Shown one piece after another: positions 1 to 7,262 of a DNA stretch of 46,025 nt (positions are counted from its first letter, which is position 1; every line of letters starts with the position of its first letter). Source of the stretch: Deltaproteobacteria bacterium (GTDB taxonomy: Bacteria > Myxococcota > JADLHZ01); assembly GCA_020848545.1 (NCBI GenBank), contig JADLHZ010000143.1:1-46025 (forward strand), given 5' to 3'. The position numbers and the translations under genes were made by a program. Under the pieces are notes generated by a model. The model saw nothing but the letters and a program-made list of their open reading frames with translations. It was not told where the DNA came from and ran no database searches.

Positions 1-1
1 C

Positions 2-43
2 CTGCATCGCATCGTCTCCATGCTCGTCAAGATGACCTCGTAG
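2..43 (+). CDS. Possible 3' end of a gene entering from the left edge
   Basis: The first bases are open in one plus-strand frame and read as 13 residues (LHRIVSMLVKMTS) before a TAG at 41-43. The short amphipathic peptide could be the end of a helical protein, but too little is present to name a family. It would converge on the minus-strand gene ending at 122. Confidence 0.3.
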   Translation: MHRIVSMLVKMTS

Positions 44-121
44 CGCACTCCCAAAAAACCGGCGACGGCGACGGCGACGTCAACGCCTACGGCTACGAGC
101 AATCTTCATGCGGTCGAAGGA
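44..121. other. Short intergenic stretch with GGCGAC hexamer run
   Basis: This is the gap between the putative plus-strand gene end at 43 and the minus-strand stop at 122. It holds about three tandem copies of a GGCGAC hexamer near 61-79 and no convincing hairpin or promoter. Confidence 0.5.
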
Positions 122-667
122 CTAGAAGCTGCCGACGACGCCGAGCGATCCGCCACCCGGCGTGATGGTTACCTGCGGCACCCACGACGACATGATGCCG
201 CTGCGCGCCGCAGCCCGTTGCCCGAGGCCGATCGGCAGTAGAATCCAGCCGACGACGCTGACGAGCCCGCCGACGCCGGTGAGGATGCCTGCGGTCATCA
301 GCTGCCAGCGATCATTCGAGCTGACGCCGCCGCTCGACGCCTCATCGAGATCGAGCCCGTCGATCCACGGCCAGATCGATCCGAAGGCGATGAGCGCGCC
401 GACGCCGACGAACACCGCGCCGGTGACGATCAGCGGAAGGCCTGCGTTCGTGCGGCGCGGCGGCGCGTAGGGCTGCCCGTACGGCGGCGGCGCGTAGGGC
501 GCTGGCTGAATGGCCGCCGGTTGCGAAGCCGCAGGCGGATCGACGCAGTCGCCGGCGACGCAAATGCGCGCCCCTTTGCACTCGTTGTCGGCCCGACACT
601 GCGCGAGCGCGGCGTTCACTGCAGTGCTGCAGAGGAGGAAGACAACGACGCTGAGACAGTATCGCAT
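122..667 (-). CDS. Small secreted/membrane protein with EB/dickkopf-like Cys cluster
   Basis: A protein of 181 aa. The ATG at 667 is chosen because it begins a clear signal peptide (MRYCLSVVVFLLC, cleavage likely after ALA). A longer frame upstream adds only Arg-rich sequence typical of non-coding GC-rich DNA. A short cysteine motif follows (CRADNEC, CKGARIC, AGDCV), like the small Cys clusters common at the N-termini of myxobacterial exported proteins. Next come a Pro/Ala/Tyr-rich linker and two hydrophobic segments (LPLIVTGAVFVGVGALIAF and a second near MTAGILTGVGGLVSVVGWILL). The tail is short and polar. The gene lies 31 bp after the stop of the large beta-helix protein gene in the same direction, so it is probably the last gene of that operon. 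The specific function is unknown. Confidence 0.8.
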   Translation of the reverse strand: MRYCLSVVVFLLCSTAVNAALAQCRADNECKGARICVAGDCVDPPAASQPAAIQPAPYAPPPYGQPYAPPRRTNAGLPLIVTGAVFVGVGALIAFGSIWPWIDGLDLDEASSGGVSSNDRWQLMTAGILTGVGGLVSVVGWILLPIGLGQRAAARSGIMSSWVPQVTITPGGGSLGVVGSF

Positions 668-698
668 CGCGCCAAGTTGCCGCGCTTCGGCAATCGGT

Positions 699-3600
699 TC
701 AAGACCTCGACGGCTGGGCGCGGCGGCGCACGACCCAAGCGACGAGCACGCACGCCAGCGGCCAGAGCGGCGGCTCGCTCGCAGCACAACCGCGCTTCTT
801 GGTCGTCGTCGGCAGATCTCCGGGCGGCGTTTGATCGTCCTCACCGCTGTTCATGCCATTGCCGCTGCCCGCGGCCATCTCCTCGCCCGACGCACCGGTG
901 GCCCCGTTTTCGCCGGTCGTTCCTGTGGCGCCGGTCGTTCCTGTGGCACCGGTCGTTCCTGTGGCGCCGGTCGTTCCTGTGCCGGCTGCCGGCGCGTCGT
1001 CGTCGTCGATGATCGTCGCGCTCCCGGACGCGTCGATGATCGATCCGAAGGTCGCCCCGCTGATCGTCACGGTGAAGCTCTCGTCGTTCTCGTCGTCGGT
1101 GTCGGCCGTGGTGTCGACGACGATCGTCGCCGTCGTCATGCCCGCCGCGATCGTCTTGCTGCCGCTCGCCGCGCTGAAGTCGGTGCCGGCGCTCGCGGTA
1201 CCGTCCGCCGACGCGTAGTTGAACGTCACGTCGCTCGTCGTCGGGAAGTTGAGGCTGACGGTGAACGTCGCCTGGCCACCTTCGTTGACGTTCGCGGCGT
1301 CGGCGATCGCGATCGTGGGCGGCGCTTCGTCGTTCAAGATCGTGCCCGTCGCGCTATTGTCGGCGATCGTCGCGCCGCCGATCGCATTGCTCAGCGTGAC
1401 CGTGAAGGTCTCGGCGAGCTCGTCGGCGGTGTCGCCGGCGATCGTGACGTCGATGTCGAGCGCCGTGACGCCCGCGTTGAACGTCAACGTTTGCAAGCCG
1501 GTCGCCGTGTAGTCGCTGCCTGCGGTCGCGGTGCCGTTGCTCGTCTGGTACTGCACGGTCTGGGTGACCGCGCTGGCGGTGGACAGCGTCACGACGAAAT
1601 GCTCGACGTGGGTGCCGCTGTTGCCTTCGACGATGCTCGGCAGATCGGCGATCGAGAAGCTCGTCGCGTCGTCATTGGTGATCGTGCCAGTGGCGGTGTC
1701 GCCGCCGCCGCCGTGACCGTTCGTGACGCCGCCGAGCGTGACCGTGAACGTCTCGCTCGCTTCGTGCGTCGTGTCGCCGAAGAGCGTCACCGTCACCGTC
1801 GCCTGCGTGTTGCCGGCGGCGATGTTGCCCGTGCCTCCGGCGACGCCCTGATAGTCCGTGCCGGCGCTCGCGGTGCCGTTGCTCGTCGTGTAGGTGAAGC
1901 CGGCATCGCGGCCGCTCATCGCGCTGAGGCTCACGGTGAACGACAAGGTCTTCGTGCCGCTGTTGCCCTCGGTGACGCTCGCGTCGGCGATGCTCAGGCT
2001 CGGCGCCGCATCGTTGTCGTTGATGGTGCCGGTGGCGACGCCGGTGCCGTTGACGAACGCTTCGTTGCTGCTGACGGGCGCGCCGAGCGTGACGGTGAGC
2101 GTTTCAGCGGCCTCGTACAGCATGTCGTTGGTGATCGGAATTTGGATCGTCGTCTGCGTCGTGTTGGCGGCGATCGTGGCGGTGCCCGAAGTCGCCGTGT
2201 AGTCGCTCCCGCTCGTCGCCGTGCCGTTGCTCGTCGAGTACGCGTAGCTCAGATCGCCCGAGGTGTACGCCTTCGTCGACGTCAACAAGAAGTCGAGCGT
2301 GCCGGCGTTCTCGTTGGCGGTCGCCGGCGACAACGTCAACCGCGGCACCACCCAAAAGTTCGCGGGTGTGGGCGCCGGCGTCGTCGGATCGTACTCGTTC
2401 GCCACGGCGTCGACCGTCCACTGCTGCAAGCCGAGCCCCTGCGGCTTGACGACGACGTTCACGGTGGCGGGCAAGCTCGGCACGCTGCAAACGACGGTCG
2501 TCGCGCCCGCGGTGCAGCTGTGCGACGCGCTGACGAAGGTGATCGCCTGCGTGAAGGTAAAGGTCGCGCTGACGCCGGTCGCGGTGCTCGGGCCGGCGCT
2601 CGCGATCGCGGCGCTGAACGTCGCGTCCTCGTTGTGAATGTCGCCGACGCCCGAGAACGGTGTGTGGCTACCGCTCGCGCTCAGATCGGCTTGCGCGATC
2701 TCGAACGCGCCCATGTCGCACCGCGATCCGACCGGCCGCGCGAAGCCGCGTTGGTCGGCGGTCTGCGGCGCGCCGAACTGGTTCGTGCAGCCGAGCGGAT
2801 CGCCGGCGTCGATGGCGACGCTGGTCTTGAGCAACGCAAACGTTCGCGTCGGTCCGCCGTTGAAGGTGGCCAGCGCCGCGAGCCCTGGCGTGCCAGTGAG
2901 CATGCCCATGCCCGGGGTGTACGTACAGCCGGCGTTCGAGCCGATGATCGAATACGTATTGGTCACGAATGAGCCGGAACAATCCGGGCTCTCGCCGCTG
3001 AGATCGAAGTTGCCGGCGATGATCGAGCTCGTCACGTTGAGGTTGCCGCCGCCGAACCAATGAAGGCCGCCGCCGTCGCCGCCGGCCGCGTTGTCGGCGT
3101 CGGCGGTGTTCGCGCTCATCGTCACGTTGTTCAAGTACGCGCCCGGCACGCCCGCGCCGCCGGTGACGTGCGCCCACCCGCCGCCGCTGCCGCGCGCGAA
3201 GTTGTCGTAGAACGTCGAGTTCACGATCCACACGCTGTTCGTGTAGGTCGTCGTATAAAGACCGCCGCCGGCCTGCGCGAGGTTCGAGCCGAGCTCGCTG
3301 TCGATGAGGTACACAGGGCCGCGCGCGTGAATCGCGCCGCCGAAGCCGGTCCCTTGGTTCGTGGTGTTGCCGAGAAAGGTCGCGCGCTGCACGTTGAGCG
3401 TGCCCGTCGACAACGGATCATCGACGAAGATCGCGCCGCCCCCCTGGTCTGCGAAGTTGTTCTCGAACGAGTTGAGACCGCCGCCCGCGAAGCCCACGTA
3501 AAATTGCGTCGTCGCGTAGACCGCGCCGCCCTTGCCGCTGACGCTGAAGTTTCTGAGCGTGTTGTTCTGCGATACCTGCACGCCGCTCACCTGCGCCCGA

Positions 3601-4076
3601 ATTGCGCCGCCGTCGCCGGCGAGCGGAGTGCCGGATCCTTCCAGGATCAGGTCGCTGAACGACGTATTCGAGCCGGGAGCGAAGACGTCGAAAAGGCGAT
3701 CCGCCCAACCCGCCGCGCCTTTGATCGTGATGGTACCCACCGAGAGCGGCACGCGGATGAACGCGATCGTGCGAAAGACGTCGAGGTCGCCTGTCGCAGC
3801 CGCGTCCTCGCCGAGGCCCGTGAGGGTGAGCGTGTACGTCCCCGGCGTGAGGCGAACGAAGTAGCTGTCGGAAGCACTGCCGGCGTTCGCTTCCTGCACG
3901 GCCGCGCGCAACGAGCAGCCGCCGGCGCCGTTGCACATGCCGTCGCCGATGTTGGAGTCGACGACGTCGGCGGTATTCGTCACGGTGAACGTGATCGCCG
4001 CGGCAAACGATTCCTTTGTCAGCGAGAGCGCGAGCCCGAACAGCAGCAGCGAACGAAGCGTCGTGGTCGTGTTCAT
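699..4076 (-). CDS. Large surface protein: CSLREA motif, beta-helix, Calx-beta repeats, MYXO-CTERM-like tail
   Basis: A protein of 1125 aa starting at the ATG at 4076, immediately before a signal peptide (LLLFGLALSL, then ESFA). At residues 54-64 is CSLRAAVQEAN, the CSLREA-type N-terminal motif of exported beta-helix proteins. Residues about 80-410 are rich in G/N/S with repeated GGGA and GGGL turns, as expected for a right-handed parallel beta-helix. Four Calx-beta-like domains follow, each opening with an (N/T/V)EG or NENAG turn and closing with a TGTI-N-D-(N/D)-(D/E) type strand; these usually bind calcium. A Gly-Thr/Gly-Ala collagen-like stretch (GTTGAT repeats) and an acidic linker lead to Cys-TM-RRR at the C-terminus, like a MYXO-CTERM/GlyGly-CTERM sorting tail. 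Likely a cell-surface adhesin or passenger. It lies 38 bp downstream of the kinase gene. Confidence 0.92.
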   Translation of the reverse strand: MNTTTTLRSLLLFGLALSLTKESFAAAITFTVTNTADVVDSNIGDGMCNGAGGCSLRAAVQEANAGSASDSYFVRLTPGTYTLTLTGLGEDAAATGDLDVFRTIAFIRVPLSVGTITIKGAAGWADRLFDVFAPGSNTSFSDLILEGSGTPLAGDGGAIRAQVSGVQVSQNNTLRNFSVSGKGGAVYATTQFYVGFAGGGLNSFENNFADQGGGAIFVDDPLSTGTLNVQRATFLGNTTNQGTGFGGAIHARGPVYLIDSELGSNLAQAGGGLYTTTYTNSVWIVNSTFYDNFARGSGGGWAHVTGGAGVPGAYLNNVTMSANTADADNAAGGDGGGLHWFGGGNLNVTSSIIAGNFDLSGESPDCSGSFVTNTYSIIGSNAGCTYTPGMGMLTGTPGLAALATFNGGPTRTFALLKTSVAIDAGDPLGCTNQFGAPQTADQRGFARPVGSRCDMGAFEIAQADLSASGSHTPFSGVGDIHNEDATFSAAIASAGPSTATGVSATFTFTQAITFVSASHSCTAGATTVVCSVPSLPATVNVVVKPQGLGLQQWTVDAVANEYDPTTPAPTPANFWVVPRLTLSPATANENAGTLDFLLTSTKAYTSGDLSYAYSTSNGTATSGSDYTATSGTATIAANTTQTTIQIPITNDMLYEAAETLTVTLGAPVSSNEAFVNGTGVATGTINDNDAAPSLSIADASVTEGNSGTKTLSFTVSLSAMSGRDAGFTYTTSNGTASAGTDYQGVAGGTGNIAAGNTQATVTVTLFGDTTHEASETFTVTLGGVTNGHGGGGDTATGTITNDDATSFSIADLPSIVEGNSGTHVEHFVVTLSTASAVTQTVQYQTSNGTATAGSDYTATGLQTLTFNAGVTALDIDVTIAGDTADELAETFTVTLSNAIGGATIADNSATGTILNDEAPPTIAIADAANVNEGGQATFTVSLNFPTTSDVTFNYASADGTASAGTDFSAASGSKTIAAGMTTATIVVDTTADTDDENDESFTVTISGATFGSIIDASGSATIIDDDDAPAAGTGTTGATGTTGATGTTGATGTTGENGATGASGEEMAAGSGNGMNSGEDDQTPPGDLPTTTKKRGCAASEPPLWPLACVLVAWVVRRRAQPSRS
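911..982. repeat. Four 18-bp tandem repeats coding for collagen-like GTTGAT
   Basis: Four near-identical 18-bp units (CGCCGGTCGTTCCTGTGG, one base differing in the third and fourth) run without spacers. They lie inside the surface-protein gene and, on the coding strand, encode a repeated Gly-Thr-Thr-Gly-Ala-Thr spacer. Exact DNA identity suggests recent expansion, and the length may vary between strains without breaking the frame. Confidence 0.9.
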
Positions 4077-4114
4077 GCACGGACCGTACGCCCCGTGGCA
4101 TACGTCCACAACGC

Positions 4115-5326
4115 TCAAATCCGTGATTGCAACTTCAGTGCGACCACTGTCACAAGCACGCCGGCGAGCGCGCCGAGCAAGAACGTAAGCACGAGCGGCC
4201 AGCGCGACGGCTTGTCGTCGAGGAGGCGCAGCGTCGGCGGCGCCGTCATCATCACCGTCTTCGGCGCTTCCTTCGCCGGAGCGTCGCGCAAGGGCTCGGC
4301 GCGCATCTCGAACACGCTCTCGTTGTCCGGATCGAGCTCCAAGATGCGCTTGCGGCAACGCTTGATCTCGAGCTTGTCCTTCGCCGCGAGCGCCGTGCCG
4401 AGCCGCGCGAACAATTGATCGAGCTCTTTCTGCTTCGCTTGCTTCGACGTCCCGAGCGCGCCGGCAGCGACCCAATCGGCGAGCAGCGCCTCGGCCTTTT
4501 GCGACATCTGCGCGAGCTGCTTCTTCGCCTCGGCCGCGATGTCTTTGCTGCTCGGCCGCTTGCCGATCTCGGTTTGCAAGCAGCGCGCGACGAGATCGGC
4601 GAGCTGCTGCGAGATCTCCGGGCGCGCGTTCTTCAACGGCAAGTAGCTGCCAGCGGCGATCTTCTTGAGCGTCGCGAGCACGCCGTCGCCTTCGAAGGGC
4701 TTCTTCGCCGTCGTCATGAAGTACGCGACGCTGCCGAGCGAGAACACGTCGCTCGCGCCGGTGAGCTCGTTCGACGTCGCTTGCTCGGGCGACATGTAGT
4801 CGGGCGTGCCCATCACTTGCGTGCCGACGCCGGAGCCGACCGCGCCGTCGGCAGCGTCGTAGGATCGCGCGATGCCGAAGTCGACGAGCATCAAGCGGCC
4901 GTTCGGCGTGACGATGACGTTGTCCGGCTTCAAGTCGCGGTGGACGACGCCTTGCGCGTGACACGCCTCCAACGCGCTCGCGAGCTCGTGCAGCACGGCC
5001 CAGACGATCGGCTCGTCCAAGCGGCCGCGCTCGGCGAGCCAGCCGCTCAGGTTCTTGCCGCGCACGAGATCCATCACGAGGTAGAGCGTGGGCGACTCGG
5101 GGCCGGAGTAGTCGTGCACGGCGACGACGTTCTTGTGGCGCAGCTTCGCCAACGCCTGCGCTTCGCGGTGGAAGCTCTTTCGCACCGTCGGGTCTTCGGC
5201 GACGTGATCGAGCAAGCGCTTGAACGCCACCTCGCGGCGCAGCTTCGTGTCGGTGGCGACGAAGACCTCGGAGGTAGCGCCCGTGCCGAGCGCGTCACCA
5301 AGCTTGTAACGATCGGCGTCGCTCAT
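4115..5326 (-). CDS. Tail-anchored serine/threonine protein kinase
   Basis: A protein of 403 aa with a complete eukaryotic-type (Hanks) kinase domain at about residues 8-270. It has the glycine loop LGTGATSEV (13-21), the ATP lysine in VAFK (K36), Glu55, the HRDLKPDN catalytic loop (D131, N136), DFG (149-151) and GTPDYMSPEQ in the activation segment. All catalytic residues are present, so it should be active. A helical charged stretch follows to about residue 370. The C-terminus is one hydrophobic segment (WPLVLTFLLGALAGVLVTVVA) with a short basic tail, so the kinase domain faces the cytoplasm and there is no external sensor domain. The gene starts 15 bp after the stop of the FHA/sigma-54 activator gene and is followed 38 bp later by the surface-protein gene. 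The FHA protein next door is an obvious candidate substrate or reader (inference). Confidence 0.97.
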   Translation of the reverse strand: MSDADRYKLGDALGTGATSEVFVATDTKLRREVAFKRLLDHVAEDPTVRKSFHREAQALAKLRHKNVVAVHDYSGPESPTLYLVMDLVRGKNLSGWLAERGRLDEPIVWAVLHELASALEACHAQGVVHRDLKPDNVIVTPNGRLMLVDFGIARSYDAADGAVGSGVGTQVMGTPDYMSPEQATSNELTGASDVFSLGSVAYFMTTAKKPFEGDGVLATLKKIAAGSYLPLKNARPEISQQLADLVARCLQTEIGKRPSSKDIAAEAKKQLAQMSQKAEALLADWVAAGALGTSKQAKQKELDQLFARLGTALAAKDKLEIKRCRKRILELDPDNESVFEMRAEPLRDAPAKEAPKTVMMTAPPTLRLLDDKPSRWPLVLTFLLGALAGVLVTVVALKLQSRI

Positions 5327-5341
5327 GGGTGGTTCGAGCGC

Positions 5342-7216
5342 TTACTCTTCTTCGCGCTCGGTGAGGCCGAGGCGGCGCATCTTCTCGAAGAGCCCTTGGC
5401 GCGTGAGGCCGAGCGCCTTGCTCGTCTTCTCTTTGTGGTTGTCGTTCTCGGCGAGCGCCCGCAAGATGAACGATCGCTCGAACTCGCCGACCGCGTCCTT
5501 CAGCTGCCAGGCGCCGCTCGGCGGAGGCGCCTCGGCCTCGGGTTGCCGCGAGATCTTCGGCGACAACAGGTCCGGAATGATGACGCCCTCGTTCGGGCAC
5601 AAGACGAGCGCGCGTTGGATCTCGTTCTCGAGCTCGCGGATGTTGCCCGGGAAGGGGTGCTTGTAGAGGAGGTCGAGCGCTTCGTTCGAGATGCCGCGCA
5701 CGGCCTTTTTGTACTTCTCGTTGAAGCGCGCGATGAACAGCTCGCACAAGCTCGGCACGTCTTCACGCCGCGCGCGCAAGGGCGGCAGCTCGATGACGAC
5801 GACGTTCATGCGGTAGAGCAAGTCTTGGCGGAAACGGTTCGCCGCCACCTCGGCGTCGAGATCTTTGTGGCTCGCCGAGAGCACGCGCACGTCGACCTTG
5901 CGCGGCTTGTCAGACCCGACGGCGCGCACTTCGCCTTCTTGCAGCACGCGCAGAAAGCGCACCTGGACGGCGAGCGGCATGTCGCCGATTTCATCGAGGA
6001 AAAGCGTGCCGCCGTTCGCCAGCTCGCAGAGGCCTTTGCGATCTTCGTTGGCGCCGGTGAACGCGCCCTTCTTGTGCCCGAAGAGCTCGCTCTCCAGGAG
6101 CTGCTCCGGCAACGCGCCACAGTTAATCGCGACGAAAGGCTTGTCCGCGCGCGAGGACAGCTCGTGGATCGCGCGCGCGAGCTGCTCTTTGCCGGTGCCG
6201 GTCTCGCCATGGATGAAGATCGTGACGTCGCTCGGCGCCACTTGCTCCAAGATCGCTCGCACCGGCGCCATCGCGGGCGACACGCCGAGCACGTGGCCCG
6301 TGCGATCGTCTTCGCTCAGCACCTGGCGCAGGCGCAGGTTCTCTTTGCGCAAGAGCACTTCGCTCTCGCCGAGGCGCTGCACGAGCGCGGCCTTCTCGAG
6401 CTCTTGCGCGGCCACGCAGGCGAGGATCATCGCGTACTCGAGATCGTCGGCCTCGAAGCGCTGCATGTCGCGGATGCGGTCGACGTAGAGCATGCCTTCG
6501 GGGCCGAGGCCGCTCCACAGCGGCACCGCGATCGCGCTCAGCGCACCGCCGCGCACGATCGACGGCGCGTTCTGAAAGCTCGGATCGTGGCGCGGGTCGC
6601 GCAGCACGAGCGCGCGGCCGTTCTCCATCACCATCTTGGCGATCGTCGTCGAATACGTGGGCGGCTCGAGCGACTGATCCTTCAGCGCGATCTCGTTCGC
6701 GCTCTTCGTCATCAACGTGACGAGCGCGCGCTCGCCCTTCAACCACTTGATCGCGAGCTCGCTGACCGCTTTGCAGATGCTCGCCGCGTCGTGCAGGCCG
6801 TGCAGGCGCCGCGTCACGTCGAGCAGCGCCGGCAGGTACATGCGCCGCCCGGATTCGCTGAACATGTCCTCGGCCGGCCGATCGAGATCGATGACGAAGT
6901 GCTGATCGACCGCCTTGGCGCCGTCGCCGGTGACCTTGATCTCGCACGCGCCGAGCTCGAGCTTGTCGCCCTTGCGCAGGGGCTCCGGCTTGTTCGGCGC
7001 GATGCGTGCGCCGTTCAGCGTGGTGCCGTTCGGCGAGCCGAGATCTTTGCAGAAGTAGCGGCCGCCCTCTTCGCTGATCTCGACGTGCTTCGCGGCGACG
7101 AACTTGTCCTGGAGCACGATCGCCGAAGCCGCGTCGCGGCCGATGATCGCCGGGAACTTGTCGATCGACGCTTCCTTCGGAGGCTTGCCGAGCTCGGTCA
7201 GCGAGAGTTGGATCAT
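5342..7216 (-). CDS. Sigma-54-dependent activator with FHA and GAF domains
   Basis: A protein of 624 aa. Residues 20-95 form an FHA phosphothreonine-binding domain (GRDAAS at 26-31, KHVEI at 43-47, SPNGTTLNG at 61-69). Residues about 125-280 look like a GAF sensor domain. The AAA+ domain carries Walker A GETGTGKE (337-344), the sigma-54 contact loop GAFTGA (384-389) and Walker B LFLDE (405-409). A Fis-type helix-turn-helix occupies about 575-620. There is no response-regulator receiver domain, so the input is probably phosphopeptide binding through FHA and ligand binding through GAF. This architecture is common in myxobacteria, often beside Ser/Thr kinases as here. The usual FHA S-R-x-H is A-K-H. 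A 46-bp gap separates it from the sulfatase-like gene upstream. Confidence 0.96.
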   Translation of the reverse strand: MIQLSLTELGKPPKEASIDKFPAIIGRDAASAIVLQDKFVAAKHVEISEEGGRYFCKDLGSPNGTTLNGARIAPNKPEPLRKGDKLELGACEIKVTGDGAKAVDQHFVIDLDRPAEDMFSESGRRMYLPALLDVTRRLHGLHDAASICKAVSELAIKWLKGERALVTLMTKSANEIALKDQSLEPPTYSTTIAKMVMENGRALVLRDPRHDPSFQNAPSIVRGGALSAIAVPLWSGLGPEGMLYVDRIRDMQRFEADDLEYAMILACVAAQELEKAALVQRLGESEVLLRKENLRLRQVLSEDDRTGHVLGVSPAMAPVRAILEQVAPSDVTIFIHGETGTGKEQLARAIHELSSRADKPFVAINCGALPEQLLESELFGHKKGAFTGANEDRKGLCELANGGTLFLDEIGDMPLAVQVRFLRVLQEGEVRAVGSDKPRKVDVRVLSASHKDLDAEVAANRFRQDLLYRMNVVVIELPPLRARREDVPSLCELFIARFNEKYKKAVRGISNEALDLLYKHPFPGNIRELENEIQRALVLCPNEGVIIPDLLSPKISRQPEAEAPPPSGAWQLKDAVGEFERSFILRALAENDNHKEKTSKALGLTRQGLFEKMRRLGLTEREEE

Positions 7217-7262
7217 AAGCGCTTAGGAGTCTGCCACGGCGCTTGGCGGGGAGCCAGGATGC

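Noticed and set aside
510-2972. 820-residue plus-strand open frame opposite the surface-protein gene
   Set aside because: Arg/Ala-rich composition with no motifs; a shadow of the minus-strand gene caused by high GC at third positions.
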